Shown piece after piece: positions 32,735 to 42,696 of a stretch of 64,000 nt of DNA. The first letter of the stretch is position 1, and each line of letters opens with the position of its first letter. The position numbers were made by a program, and so were the translations under genes. Location of the stretch: positions 3,952,001 through 4,016,000 of the forward strand of contig NZ_AP027080.1 in NCBI RefSeq assembly GCF_030295405.1. The letters run 5' to 3'. Origin of the DNA: Mesoterricola silvestris. Lineage in GTDB: Bacteria; Acidobacteriota; Holophagae; Holophagales; Holophagaceae. The notes under the pieces are model-generated. The model searched no databases. It was not told where the DNA came from and worked only from the letters and a program-made list of their open reading frames with translations.

Positions 32735-35173
32735 TTGACCAAGCTCGTGATCGTGGAAAGCCCTTCCAAAGCGAAAACCATCACCAAATACCTCGGAAAG
32801 GGGTACACGGTGAAGGCCAGCGTCGGCCATATCCGGGATCTGCCCAAGAAGCTGGGGGTGGACATCGAGAACGGCTTCCAGGAGGAGTACGAGATCCCCT
32901 CCAGCAAGGCCAAGGTCGTGGCGGAACTCAAGACCGCGGCCAAGGGCGCCACGGAACTGTATCTGGCGACCGACCCTGACCGGGAGGGGGAGGCCATCTC
33001 CTGGCACCTCCTGGAATCCATCAAGCCGCCCAAGAGCATGCCGGTGCACCGGGTGCTCTTCAACGAGATCACCCCCTCGGGCATCCAGAAGGCCATGGCG
33101 GCCCCCACCGTCATCAATAAGAAGCTTGTGGACGCCCAGCGGGCCCGGCGCGTGCTGGACCGGCTCGTGGGCTACAAGGTCTCCCAGGTGCTCTGGGACA
33201 AGGTGCGCCGGGGCCTCAGCGCCGGCCGGGTGCAGAGCGTGGCGGTGCGCCTCATCGTGGACCGGGAGCGGGAGATCCAGGCCTTCAACCCCATCGAATA
33301 CTGGGTGCTCAAGGGCCGCTTCGCCGCCAAGACCCCGCCGGCCTTCTGGATGAAGCTGACCCGTCTGTCCGGTTCACCCGTGCAGCTGGGCAACAAGGAA
33401 ACCAAGCAGCGCATCGCCAGCGAGAAGCAGGCCCACGCGCTGCGGGACATGATCGTGGCCGCCGCCTGGAAGGTGACGTCCCTGGAAACCAAGGAGAAGA
33501 AGCGGAACCCCGCCGCCCCCTTCACCACGGCCAAGCTGCAGCAGGAGGCCGCCCAGAAGCTCCGCATGAGCGTCACCCGCACCATGCAGAACGCCCAGCG
33601 CCTCTACGAGGGCGTGGATTTCGGCGAGGGCCCGGTGGGCCTCATCACCTACATGAGGACGGACTCCCCCCGCCTGGCCCCCGAGGCCGTCACGGCGGTG
33701 CGGGAGCTCATCGCCGAGCGCTACGGCAAGGACTACGTGCCCGCCAAGGCCCGGGTGTACAAGGGCAAGGCCGCGGCCCAGGACGCCCATGAGGCCATCC
33801 GCCCCACGGACATCACCCGCACCCCCGAAAGCATGAAGAACCGCCTGGAGCCCGACCAGTTCCGGCTCTACGCCCTCATCTGGCGGCGCACGGTGGCCAG
33901 CCAGATGGAAGCGGCGGTCTTCGACGAGACGGTGGTGGAGGCGGAGACCAAGCTCCCCAGCGGCGAAGCCGCGGCCTTCGAAGCCAAGGGCGAGATCGAG
34001 CGCTTCCCGGGATGGCTGGTCGTCTACCGGGCCGCCCAGGAGGAACAGAAGGCCGAGGAAATCAATGAATCCACCGTAAGCGAGGACGGCGACGAGGAGG
34101 CCGTGGGCCTGCCGGCGCTGAAGGTGGGCATGCCCCTCAAGCTGGAGCAGCTGGACACGGACCAGCAGTTCACCAAGCCCCCCGCGCGGTTCTCGGAAGC
34201 CACCCTGGTCAAGGAACTGGAAGAGGACGGCATCGGCCGGCCCTCCACCTACGCCAGCATCATCGCCACCATCCAGGACCGGGACTACGTCAAGAAGCAC
34301 GAGGGGCGCTTCAAGCCCACGGAGCTGGGGTGCGTGGTGACCGACCTGCTGGTGCAGGGCTTCCAGGAGCTCATGGAGCCCACCTACACCTCCGGCCTGG
34401 AAGGCCAGCTGGACCGGGTGGAGGAGGGGGACCTCACCTTCCTGAAAGCGATGAAGGATTTCTACGGCCCCTTCGAGAAGCTCCTGGCCCGGGCGGGCAA
34501 GGACATGCTGAACCTCAAGGCGGGCATCCCCGCCGGGGTGGAATGCAAGAAGTGCAAGGCGCCCATGCTCAAGCGCATCGGCAAGAACGGCCTCTTCCTG
34601 GGCTGCTCCCGCTACCCGGAATGCGATCACACGGAAGAGCTGGAGAAGATGGAGGAGCCCGAGGACGCGCCGGAATGCCCGCTGTGCGGCTCCACCCCCA
34701 TGAACCTGCGCAAGGGCCAGTTCGGCCCCTTTTGGGCCTGCACCAACTACCCCGCCTGCAAGGGCATCCGCAAGGCCGACCCCAAGGGGATCCCGGTCCC
34801 CCCCGACCAGACCCTGGACGAGAAGTGCCCCACCTGCGGCAAGAACTTCGTGAAGCGCCACGGCCGCTACGGCGAGTTCGTGTGCTGCGTGGACTACCCC
34901 ACCTGCAAGACCGTCAAGAAGGAGATCCTGGGGGTCCCCTGCCCCAAGTGCGGCGGCGACCTGAGCCCCCGCAAGACCCGCTTCGGCAAGATCTTCTACG
35001 GGTGCACCCGCTACCCCAAGTGCGATTTCACCGCCTGGGACAAGCCCGTGCCCCGGGCCTGCCCCTCCTGCAAGAACCCCTACATGACCGAGAAGACGAG
35101 GAAGCCCCGGGGCAAGGACCCCATCACCGTCATGCTGTGCCCGGCCTGCGCCTACGAAGAGCCCCTCGGCTAG
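32735..35173 (+). CDS. topA: DNA topoisomerase I (type IA)
   Basis: An 812-residue enzyme that relaxes negative supercoils. The TOPRIM domain has KLVIVESPSKAKTI and TDPDREGEAISWHL; the active-site tyrosine is Y306 in LITYMRTDS. The C-terminus carries five four-cysteine zinc ribbons (first CKKC...CSRYPEC, last CPSC...CPAC), more than the three of E. coli. The start is TTG at 32735, chosen because TTGGAG sits 7 bases upstream and gives the canonical MTKLVIVES; a TTG at 32723 is less likely. A TTGACA box at 32686 may be the -35 of its own promoter, though the -10 is poor. Confidence 0.95.
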   Translation: MTKLVIVESPSKAKTITKYLGKGYTVKASVGHIRDLPKKLGVDIENGFQEEYEIPSSKAKVVAELKTAAKGATELYLATDPDREGEAISWHLLESIKPPKSMPVHRVLFNEITPSGIQKAMAAPTVINKKLVDAQRARRVLDRLVGYKVSQVLWDKVRRGLSAGRVQSVAVRLIVDREREIQAFNPIEYWVLKGRFAAKTPPAFWMKLTRLSGSPVQLGNKETKQRIASEKQAHALRDMIVAAAWKVTSLETKEKKRNPAAPFTTAKLQQEAAQKLRMSVTRTMQNAQRLYEGVDFGEGPVGLITYMRTDSPRLAPEAVTAVRELIAERYGKDYVPAKARVYKGKAAAQDAHEAIRPTDITRTPESMKNRLEPDQFRLYALIWRRTVASQMEAAVFDETVVEAETKLPSGEAAAFEAKGEIERFPGWLVVYRAAQEEQKAEEINESTVSEDGDEEAVGLPALKVGMPLKLEQLDTDQQFTKPPARFSEATLVKELEEDGIGRPSTYASIIATIQDRDYVKKHEGRFKPTELGCVVTDLLVQGFQELMEPTYTSGLEGQLDRVEEGDLTFLKAMKDFYGPFEKLLARAGKDMLNLKAGIPAGVECKKCKAPMLKRIGKNGLFLGCSRYPECDHTEELEKMEEPEDAPECPLCGSTPMNLRKGQFGPFWACTNYPACKGIRKADPKGIPVPPDQTLDEKCPTCGKNFVKRHGRYGEFVCCVDYPTCKTVKKEILGVPCPKCGGDLSPRKTRFGKIFYGCTRYPKCDFTAWDKPVPRACPSCKNPYMTEKTRKPRGKDPITVMLCPACAYEEPLG

Positions 35174-35212
35174 GAATTCCTGTAAGCTTGTGAACATCTC
35201 GAAGGAAGCGGC

Positions 35213-35611
35213 ATGGAATTCGTGGAATGGACTGAAAAATACACCGTCGGCAACCCGCTGATCGACGCGTACCATCACATCTTCTTCCAGATGGTGACCG
35301 AATTCCGCAGGGCCATGGCCGAGGAGCAGCCCCCGCCCATGGAGGACCGCATCGAGTTCCTGGTGGACTACACCCTCATGCACTTCGATTCCGAGGAGCG
35401 CTGGATGGCCAAGGTGGGCTATCCGGACCTGGAGGCCCACAAGGAGGTCCACCAGAACTTCCGGGAGCGCATGAAGGAGCTGCAGCGCCGGTACAAGCAC
35501 GAACCGGGCTCGGTAACGGCGGAGGAGGTGCTCTACCTCGTCCAGGACTGGTTCGGCCATCACATCCTGGGCACGGACATGGAATTCAAGGGGTACGGCA
35601 ACCCCGGTTGA
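35213..35611 (+). CDS. Bacteriohemerythrin
   Basis: A 132-residue four-helix oxygen-binding protein with a di-iron centre. The seven ligands are visible: H21 (in IDAYHH), H57 and E61 (HFDSEE), H76 and H80 (HKEVH), H117 and D122 (HHILGTD). The glutamine usual before the first histidine is replaced by tyrosine. Such single-domain proteins store or sense O2 in microaerophiles and are often linked to chemotaxis or respiration. The ATG at 35213 follows GAAGGAAGC. It is 39 bases behind topA. Confidence 0.93.
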   Translation: MEFVEWTEKYTVGNPLIDAYHHIFFQMVTEFRRAMAEEQPPPMEDRIEFLVDYTLMHFDSEERWMAKVGYPDLEAHKEVHQNFRERMKELQRRYKHEPGSVTAEEVLYLVQDWFGHHILGTDMEFKGYGNPG

Positions 35612-35786
35612 ATTCCCCAAGGAACCCCTTGCCAGGGATCCCGCGCCGACGGATATTGGGACGCATTCTCGACCTGCGGCCCCGCAAGGCCAAAGGCAGG
35701 CCCTGAACCTGGGCAACCGGCTGTCGTCGGTGCCGGGCGGTAGCCCTGGATCCCCTTAGGCCCGACCCATGGGAAGGGAGCACGCC

Positions 35787-36329
35787 ATGTTCATCCGAGC
35801 CGCCATCCTCGCCGCCTTCGGCCTGGCCACCGCCGCGTCCGCGGGCGATTTCGGGCCCCTCATGAATGCCGCCCGGTCCACCTGGCCGGACCGGACGCGC
35901 CTTTCCGTCGTGGCGAACTACCGCCGGAGCGCGGGCGAGATCCAGGCCCTGGCGGAGGCCGCCGGCGAAGGCTGCACCATCGTCGTGCTGGACGTGGGGG
36001 ACGGGGCGACCGACTACGCGCGGGTCCTCTACAACGAGACCCGCCGGATCCGGCCGGATTACCTGGTCCTCCTCCGGGACGATCCCTGCTATCCCGAGGG
36101 CGTCATGGACTCCACGGTGATCGTGCGCCGCCTGGTCCAGGCGGGCATCCCCTGCCTGGGCACGACCCCCGCCGCCATCCGCCAGGGCGCGACCTTCGCC
36201 GTGGGGCCGGAGACCGGCAACGAGATCCTCGTCAATCCCGAGGCCCGGGGCACCATCAACGTCACCCTGCCTCAGGGGCGGTCGGCCTCCCTCCGCGCGG
36301 CCCGGATCGTGATGATGGCCATGAAGTAA
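35787..36329 (+). CDS. Exported protein resembling ABC substrate-binding proteins
   Basis: A 180-residue protein with a signal peptide (MFIRAAILAAFGLATAASA). The body has a Rossmann-like pattern (RLSVVANYRRSAGEIQALAEA, PDYLVLLRDD, AGIPCLGTTPAAIRQGATFAVGPE) that resembles the second lobe of COG2984-type periplasmic substrate-binding proteins. At 180 residues it would be only one lobe of a normal ~320-residue member. ATG 35787 is preferred over 35769 because it starts the signal peptide and has GGGAG upstream. Ligand unknown; no transporter genes are adjacent. Confidence 0.6.
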   Translation: MFIRAAILAAFGLATAASAGDFGPLMNAARSTWPDRTRLSVVANYRRSAGEIQALAEAAGEGCTIVVLDVGDGATDYARVLYNETRRIRPDYLVLLRDDPCYPEGVMDSTVIVRRLVQAGIPCLGTTPAAIRQGATFAVGPETGNEILVNPEARGTINVTLPQGRSASLRAARIVMMAMK

Positions 36330-36399
36330 GTGCCTTCGGACACGTTCCCCGGGCGGGATCCCAAGTAGAATTCCAGGTGCCATCCACTTGGGGTCCACC

Positions 36400-38454
36400 A
36401 TGAAGATCATCGGCATCGCCGCAATCCTGGCCGCGTCCTGCGCGCTGCCCACCCTGCGCGCCGCGGCCCCCGCCGTGGCCCAGGCCTCCCTGGAGGCCGA
36501 GCTCACCGCGAAGTACGGCCCCTCCCAGGCCCAGCGCGTCAAGCGCGGCCTCGCCCAGGCCGCGCGGCTCTGGCGCGCGGAGGACGGGGACCAGGCCGCC
36601 TTCGAGGCCTTCGCCCGGGAGCAGTTCGCCGGGGACCCCAAGGCCCTGGACGCGCTCTTCGGGCGGCTGGAGATGGTCATCGAGAGCCTCGAGGGCCACA
36701 TGCTGGAGATCGGGCGCGATTTCCGGTGGCACGCCGAACTGGACCTGGGGCCCATGCTGCCCGTGGACGACATCCTGGCCGGCTACGACCCCGGGGCGCA
36801 CTTCCAGGCCGACGCCTTCGCCAACAAGCTGGCCTTCGTGGTGCTGCTCAACTTCCCCGTGACCACCCTGGACCAGCGCCTGAAGGAGGGCGCCTCCTGG
36901 AGCAACCGCCAGTGGGCAGAGGCCCGGCTCGTGGACCGGTTCTCCTCGCGGATCCCCGCGGAGGTTAACCTGGCCATGGCCGAGGCCTCGGGCGCCGCGG
37001 AGCGCTACATCGCGGGCTACAACATCTGGATGCACCACGTGGTGGACGCCCAAGGCCGGCGGGTCTTCCCCGCCGGCAAGCGTCTCCTGTCCCACTGGAA
37101 CCTGCGGGACGAGATCAAGAGCCAGTACGCCCAGGGCGCCGAAGGCCTCCAGCGCCAGCGGCAGATCCAGAAGGTCATGGAGCGCATCGTCACCCAGACC
37201 ATCCCCGCGGTGGTGGTGGACAACCCCAACGTGGACTGGGATCCCTTCGCCAACACCGTCAAGCCCGCGGCCGTGAAGGATTCGGACAAGCCCGCCCCGG
37301 CCCTGAAGGTCAGCGCCGACCCCGAGCCCGACACCCGCTACGCGGTCCTCCTGCGCACCTTCCAGGCCGCGCGCAAGGCCGATCCCTACTGCCCCGCGGC
37401 GCCCACCCACATCGCCCGCAGCTTCGAGGAGGGCCGGCAGCTCCCCGAGGCCCGGGCCATCGGGATGCTCCAGGAGGTGTGCGCCTCGCCCCAGGTGGCC
37501 CAGGTGGCCCGCCTCATCGAGAAGCGCCTGGGCCGCAAGCTCGAGCCCTTCGACATCTGGTACAACGGTTTCCGCGCCGGCGCGGGCCTGGACGAGGCCA
37601 AGCTCGACGCCATCACCCGCAAGCGCTTCCCCACCGCCGAGGCCTACAAGAAGGAGATGCCCACGCTCCTCAGGGGGCTGGGCTTCACCCCCGAGAAGGC
37701 GGCGTACCTCGCCGGCAACATCGAGGTGGACCCCGCCCGGGGCTCCGGCCACGCCATGGGCGCGGCGCGCCGCGCGGACCACCCCCACCTGCGCACCCGC
37801 GTGGGCAAGGACGGCATGGACTACAAGGGCTTCAACATCGCCATCCACGAGAACGGCCACAACGTGGAGCAGACCTTCTCCCTGAACGGCGTGGAGCACC
37901 CGCTCATGGCCGGGGTGCCCGCCACGTCCTTCACGGAGGCCCTGGCCTTCGTGTTCCAGGCCCGGGACCTGGAGCTGCTGGGCCAGCCCGCTCCCACCGC
38001 CCAGGACAAGGCCCTGGGCGTCCTCAACGACTTCTGGGGCACCTTCGAGATCGCGGGCGTGGGCATGGTGGACACCGCCGTGTGGCACTGGATGTACGAC
38101 CACCCCCAGGCCACCCCCGCCCAGCTGCGGGAGGCCACCCTCGCCATAAGCCGCGACGTGTGGAACCGCTACTACGCCCCCGTCTTCGGCCAGAAGGACT
38201 GCGTGCTCCTGGGCGTCTACAGCCACATGGTGAGCAGCTTCCTGTACCTGCCCGACTACCCCATCGGCCACATGATCGCCTTCCAGATCCAGCGCCAGGT
38301 GGACAAGACCGGCGACCTGGGCGGGGAGTTCGAGCGCATGGCGCGCCAGGGCCGGCTCACCCCCGATCTGTGGATGATGCGCGCCACCGGCAGCCCGGTG
38401 GGTCCCGGCGCCCTCCTGGAGGCCACGGCCAGGGCCCTCGAAAGCTTGAAATAG
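36400..38454 (+). CDS. Exported zinc metallopeptidase with HENGH motif
   Basis: A 684-residue secreted protein (signal peptide MKIIGIAAILAASCALPTLRA). A gluzincin active site is seen as FNIAIHENGHNVEQTF (about residues 476-491), with HENGH providing two zinc histidines, and a glutamate-rich downstream segment FTEALAFVFQARDLELL supplying the likely third ligand. The overall helical nature and length fit the M3-like group of oligopeptidases or a related family. Unlike typical cytosolic M3 enzymes it is exported. It stands alone and is followed by a terminator-like hairpin (38457-38491). Confidence 0.75.
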   Translation: MKIIGIAAILAASCALPTLRAAAPAVAQASLEAELTAKYGPSQAQRVKRGLAQAARLWRAEDGDQAAFEAFAREQFAGDPKALDALFGRLEMVIESLEGHMLEIGRDFRWHAELDLGPMLPVDDILAGYDPGAHFQADAFANKLAFVVLLNFPVTTLDQRLKEGASWSNRQWAEARLVDRFSSRIPAEVNLAMAEASGAAERYIAGYNIWMHHVVDAQGRRVFPAGKRLLSHWNLRDEIKSQYAQGAEGLQRQRQIQKVMERIVTQTIPAVVVDNPNVDWDPFANTVKPAAVKDSDKPAPALKVSADPEPDTRYAVLLRTFQAARKADPYCPAAPTHIARSFEEGRQLPEARAIGMLQEVCASPQVAQVARLIEKRLGRKLEPFDIWYNGFRAGAGLDEAKLDAITRKRFPTAEAYKKEMPTLLRGLGFTPEKAAYLAGNIEVDPARGSGHAMGAARRADHPHLRTRVGKDGMDYKGFNIAIHENGHNVEQTFSLNGVEHPLMAGVPATSFTEALAFVFQARDLELLGQPAPTAQDKALGVLNDFWGTFEIAGVGMVDTAVWHWMYDHPQATPAQLREATLAISRDVWNRYYAPVFGQKDCVLLGVYSHMVSSFLYLPDYPIGHMIAFQIQRQVDKTGDLGGEFERMARQGRLTPDLWMMRATGSPVGPGALLEATARALESLK

Positions 38455-38456
38455 GC

Positions 38457-38491
38457 AAACCCGCAGGATAATCGGGCCCGCCGGGTTTTTT
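38457..38491 (+). terminator. Possible Rho-independent terminator
   Basis: AAACCCG (38457-38463) pairs with CGGGTTT (38482-38488) around an 18-base loop and is followed by further T. It would separate the metallopeptidase gene from the envelope operon. Confidence 0.55.
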
Positions 38492-38555
38492 CCGGGTATG
38501 GTTGATCCACGCTCTCGGGATTTCCATTCCTCGATTCCTTCCACCCGGCCGGTCC

Positions 38556-40364
38556 ATGCTCCCAACCTTCAACCGACGCCGCGCGGCCCTGGCCGCCCTC
38601 GCCGCAGCCACGGTCCTGGGGGCCGGGGCCTACCTCAAGATCCGCCGGGACCTGAACAGAGCCCTGGCCGCCCCGGGCCGGCTCGAAGCCCCCCTCCAGC
38701 TCCTGCCCGTGCGCGCCGAAGGCCCCCTCGCGGAGCGCTGGGGGGGCGGCGAGGTGGAAGGCGTGGCGGCCACGGAGACCACCCTGGCCACCGCCGGGGC
38801 CGCGGGCCTCCGGGACGAGGGCGGGGAGATCGCCTCGGCCCTTCCCACCCTGCGCGTGGCCTGCGTCGCCCTGTGGCGGGGGCGCCTCGTGGCGGGGCTG
38901 GAGGCCGGGGGACTCTACCTGCGGGACGGCGCCGGGTGGCAGGAACTGGTGGCGGGCTTCGGGCCGCTGCACGTGCGGGCCCTGGCGGAGACGCCCGGGG
39001 GCGAGCTGCTCATCGGGGCCCGGGAGGGCCTCTTCCGGGCCGCCTGGGGGGCCCGCACCCTGCGCAAGCTGGACGGACATTCCGTGCGGGCCGTGGCCCT
39101 GGGCCCCGGGGGCCTGATGCTGGCGGGGGGCGAGGAGGGCCTGCGCCGCGTCGAACCGGCCCGGGCCACCCTCCTGCCCACGCCGGATCCCTGGATCGAG
39201 TGGGTGGGCTGCCCGGGCCAGGACGTGGCCGTGGTCACCCCCCTGGGCCTGGCCCGGGGGCCCCTGGGCGGCGCCCTCGCGGCCGTGCCCGGGGGGGAGG
39301 ACGCCACCTCGGCGGCGGTGGCGGGGGAGGAGGTGCTCGCCGCGGGCGGGGGGCGGCTGCTGCGCTTCGGCCCGGGGCGCACCCGGGAGGACTTCCTGCC
39401 CGCGCTGCCCCGCAAGGTGCTGGCCGCCTCGGGCCTGGTGTTCGCGGACACGGACGCCGGGCTCTACCGCCGCACCCGGGAGGGGTGGGTCCTGGCCCGG
39501 CCGCGGCCCGCGGCCCTGCCGCCGGGCTCCGCCCACGTGGGGGCCCTGGCCTGGCTCGGGCCCCGGCTGGTGGCGGGGATCTTCAACGGGGGGCTGGCGG
39601 TGGGCGAGGCCCGGGGGGCGGAGTTCGCCTGGACCGCGGTGCCCGGGTCCCGCTCCTGGGGCGTCAACGCCCTGCTTCCCGTGGGCGGCGCCCTGCAGGT
39701 GGCGAGCCTGAGGGGCTCGGCCCGCTACGACGGCAGGACCCTCTCGGAGGCCGGCCCCGAAGGCGCCGCCTTCTCCCTGGCGGCCACCCGGGACGGGGTG
39801 GCGGTGGGCCTGGGCCAGGGGGTGCTCCTGCCCGGATCCCGGCTCCTGTCGGCCTTCCACGGCCTTCCCGGGAACCAGGCCCTGGCGCTGGCCTCGGGGG
39901 ACGCCCTGTTCGTGGGCACCCCCACGGGACTGGGCGCGGTGGTGGGGAACCGCGTGGCCTGGCGCGTCACGGCCGGGGAAGGCCGGCTCCCCCACCCCTG
40001 GATCACCGCCCTGGCCCTGCACCGGGGGGACCTCTTCATCGGCACCTACGGCGGCGGCGTGGCCCGGCGCACCGCGCCCGCGGACCAGCCCCGGGCCCTG
40101 GGCACCTTCCAGGCCTTCCCCGAGACCGCGGCCCTCAAGGTGAACACCGGCTGCCTCGCCGAGGCCGCGGGCCGGCTCTACCTGGGCACCGACGGCGGGG
40201 GCCTCTGGCGCCTCGCCCCGGACGGAGCCCGCTTCGAACGCCTGCGGATCCACCTGCCCTCCCCCCGCGTCACCGCGATCCTCGAAGGCGCCGGCGCCCT
40301 CTTCGTGGGCACCGACGAGGGGCTCGCGCGCATTCCCCTGCCCATCCCAGACGAAGGAACCTGA
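38556..40364 (+). CDS. Membrane-anchored beta-propeller-like protein (first gene of envelope operon)
   Basis: A 602-residue protein with a charged start and one hydrophobic segment (RRAALAALAAATVLGAGAYL), predicted as anchor or uncleaved signal. The rest consists of repeated short strands in the pattern of propeller blades: GGLYLRDGAGWQELV, REGLFRAAWGARTLRKLDG, AGLYRRTREGWVLA, FNGGLAVGEA, PTGLGAVVGN, GGGVARRTAP, GGGLWRLAPDGARFERL and DEGLARIPLP. The repeated (G)GLYR...W signatures resemble the two-component-regulator-type propeller repeats of sensor proteins. No kinase domain follows. ATG 38556 is chosen for the anchor; a TTG or ATG farther upstream is weaker. Its stop is one base before the next gene. 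Confidence 0.7.
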   Translation: MLPTFNRRRAALAALAAATVLGAGAYLKIRRDLNRALAAPGRLEAPLQLLPVRAEGPLAERWGGGEVEGVAATETTLATAGAAGLRDEGGEIASALPTLRVACVALWRGRLVAGLEAGGLYLRDGAGWQELVAGFGPLHVRALAETPGGELLIGAREGLFRAAWGARTLRKLDGHSVRAVALGPGGLMLAGGEEGLRRVEPARATLLPTPDPWIEWVGCPGQDVAVVTPLGLARGPLGGALAAVPGGEDATSAAVAGEEVLAAGGGRLLRFGPGRTREDFLPALPRKVLAASGLVFADTDAGLYRRTREGWVLARPRPAALPPGSAHVGALAWLGPRLVAGIFNGGLAVGEARGAEFAWTAVPGSRSWGVNALLPVGGALQVASLRGSARYDGRTLSEAGPEGAAFSLAATRDGVAVGLGQGVLLPGSRLLSAFHGLPGNQALALASGDALFVGTPTGLGAVVGNRVAWRVTAGEGRLPHPWITALALHRGDLFIGTYGGGVARRTAPADQPRALGTFQAFPETAALKVNTGCLAEAAGRLYLGTDGGGLWRLAPDGARFERLRIHLPSPRVTAILEGAGALFVGTDEGLARIPLPIPDEGT

Positions 40365-40365
40365 C

Positions 40366-42696
40366 ATGCTCAGCCGATTCCGGGCCCTGCTCCTCCCCGT
40401 CCTCGCCATCCTGCCCCTGCGGGCCCAGGCGGGCCTCCTGGTGCCCACCAGCTCCGGCCGGCCCGATCCCAAGGTCCTCTCCCTGCGGGAGATGACCGTG
40501 GACATGGCCATCGCCCGGGGCTACGCCCGGGTCAACGTGCGCCAGGTCTTCGAGAACCACACCGCCGCCGTGCAGGAGGGCACGTACCGCTTCGCCCTGC
40601 CGGCCTCGGCGGCGGTGGGGGACTTCGCGGTGTGGGACGGCCTGGTGCGCATCCCCGGGGTCATCCTGGAAAAGAAGCGGGCCCGGTCCATCTACCAGGA
40701 GCTCACCCGCCAGCGCATCGATCCGGGCCTCCTGCAGCAGGGGGAGGAGGAGGACCGGGAGGCCGGCGAAGGCGCCCCGGCTTCGCGTCCCTCCGGGGCC
40801 TCGCTCTTTTCGGTGACGGTGGCCCCCATCCCGCCCATGGCCACCAAGCGCCTGGAGATCCAGTTCCAGCAGGAGGTCCCCCTCATCGGCGGCAGGGGCG
40901 AATTCCGCCTGGTGCTGCGTCCCCCCGACGCCGAGCCCACGGTGGCGGAGACCTTCACCGTCCGGGTCAAGCTGGAGGACGGCGCCTTCGAGGCCATGCC
41001 CTCCGGACTGCCCCTCACGGCCACGGCCGAAGGCGCCGGCTTCACGGGCACCCACGTGCGCCTGGACAAGGACCTGGCCCTGCGCTTCCGGCCCCGGGCC
41101 TCAGAGCCCCTGCGCCTCACCGCCTTCCGCAACCCCGAGGGCGCCCTGCCCGAGGGCCTCGCCCTGGCCCCCTGGGAGCGGCCCTCCGAGATCCCGCCCG
41201 AGAAGGACGGCTTCTTCCTCCTGGAGGCCCTGCCCGGAGGCGGCGCGGCCCCGGCGGAAACGCCCGCCGCGGCCCCCGGGGGCCAGTCCCTGGCCATCCT
41301 CTTCGACACCTCCCTGGGCCACCGCTGGGGCGGCCTGGAGCTGGCCTACGGCCACCTGGTGCGGGTCCTGCGGAGCCTGGGCCGGGAGGACCGCTTCGCC
41401 CTCATCCCCTTCGACCACACCCCGGGCGCCGGCGCGCTGCAGCCCGTCACCCCCCAGGCCATCGAAGCCCAGCTCACCCAGCTGCGCAACCGCCCCCTGG
41501 GCCCCGGGGCCGACCTGGCCCTGGCCCTGGCCGCGGCCCGCAAGGCCCTGGGCGACCACGGCCGGATCCTCCTGCTCACCAGCGGCCAGGGGCTGCTCCG
41601 CTCCAAGGCCCTCAAGGCCGCGGCGGGGCCCGTGCCGCTCTTCACCGCGGTGACCGTGGGCGAGGCCGGCGAGGCCCTGGCCGCGGCCTCGGCCCAGGTG
41701 CTCTCCCCCACGGCCACGGAGATCGAGGGGGATCTCTTCTTCCGCCAGGTGCTGGGCCCCGGCACCGCCGCCAAGGCCCGGCGCGCCGCGGGCGACGTGC
41801 CCTTCACCGCCGCCGGCGGGGAGCCGAAGCTGCGCGACATCTACCCCGTCCTGGTGCAGCCCCTGGCGGCCGGAAGCCTCTCGGGGTGGATCGGGCGCTA
41901 CGGCGCCCCCGCCGAGAAGGTGCGCTTCGAATGGGCCTCGCCCCTCTTCCCCGGCGGCAGGGCGTCCCTGGACGCGGCCCTGCCCGCCAAGGCCCTGGAG
42001 GCGCGGGACCTGCCCCGGCGCTGGGCCCGGGCGCGGGTGGACGATCTGCTGCGGCGCATCGAGGCCGAGGGGGAGCGCCGGGAGTGGGTGGACGAGATCA
42101 TCGCCCTGAGCAAGCGCTACAAGTTCATCACCCCCTACACGGCCTTCCTGGCCGCGCCCCGGTCCCTGCTGCGGCCCCGGCGCATCCAGCCCGGCGATCC
42201 CGTGCTGCGGGTGGAATGCGATCCCGGGACCCAATCGGCCACGGCCCTCTTCCCCTTCGGGCTGAGGCTGGACCTGGTGCGCCGGCCCGGGGGCAACGTG
42301 TGGGAGGGCCGCTTCCTGGTGCCCGAGGGCCTCAAGGACGGCCGCCACCCGGTGCGCATCCTCATGCGCGACGCCAGCGGGGCGCGGATCTCGGAAACCA
42401 AGCACTTCGTCCTGGACGGCAAGGCCCCCGACATCCACCCGGCCCTGCCGGCCTCGTGCCGGCCCGGCGAGGCGGTGCGCATCGCCGCCGCCGCGGACGA
42501 CGACGTGGTGTTCCTCAGCGCCCGGGTGGGGGACGCCCCGCCCATCCCGCTGCGGTGGGATCCCGCCGAACGCCGCTGCGTGGGCCTGACGACCGTGCCC
42601 TACGGCGTCCAGGGCCCCGTGGAGGTGGTGTTCGAGGCGGTGGACGCAGCCAAGAACCGGGGCTTCGCCCGGGCGACTCTGGAGGTGAGGCCGTGA
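40366..42696 (+). CDS. VIT domain-vWA domain exported protein
   Basis: A 776-residue protein with a signal peptide (MLSRFRALLLPVLAILPLRAQA). Residues ~40-170 are a VIT domain (LREMTVDMAIARGYARVNVRQVFENHT, EGTYRFALPASAAVGDFAVWDG, EKKRARSIYQELTRQ). Residues ~305-480 form a von Willebrand A-like domain (SLAILFDTSLGHRWGGLELAYGHL, DRFALIPFDH, ILLLTSGQG). The MIDAS motif reads DTSLG instead of DxSxS, so metal binding may be weakened. The C-terminal part resembles the inter-alpha-trypsin-inhibitor tail. VIT-vWA proteins mediate extracellular or periplasmic protein contacts. Located 1 base behind the propeller gene; its TGA overlaps the GTG of the giant gene. Confidence 0.85.
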   Translation: MLSRFRALLLPVLAILPLRAQAGLLVPTSSGRPDPKVLSLREMTVDMAIARGYARVNVRQVFENHTAAVQEGTYRFALPASAAVGDFAVWDGLVRIPGVILEKKRARSIYQELTRQRIDPGLLQQGEEEDREAGEGAPASRPSGASLFSVTVAPIPPMATKRLEIQFQQEVPLIGGRGEFRLVLRPPDAEPTVAETFTVRVKLEDGAFEAMPSGLPLTATAEGAGFTGTHVRLDKDLALRFRPRASEPLRLTAFRNPEGALPEGLALAPWERPSEIPPEKDGFFLLEALPGGGAAPAETPAAAPGGQSLAILFDTSLGHRWGGLELAYGHLVRVLRSLGREDRFALIPFDHTPGAGALQPVTPQAIEAQLTQLRNRPLGPGADLALALAAARKALGDHGRILLLTSGQGLLRSKALKAAAGPVPLFTAVTVGEAGEALAAASAQVLSPTATEIEGDLFFRQVLGPGTAAKARRAAGDVPFTAAGGEPKLRDIYPVLVQPLAAGSLSGWIGRYGAPAEKVRFEWASPLFPGGRASLDAALPAKALEARDLPRRWARARVDDLLRRIEAEGERREWVDEIIALSKRYKFITPYTAFLAAPRSLLRPRRIQPGDPVLRVECDPGTQSATALFPFGLRLDLVRRPGGNVWEGRFLVPEGLKDGRHPVRILMRDASGARISETKHFVLDGKAPDIHPALPASCRPGEAVRIAAAADDDVVFLSARVGDAPPIPLRWDPAERRCVGLTTVPYGVQGPVEVVFEAVDAAKNRGFARATLEVRP

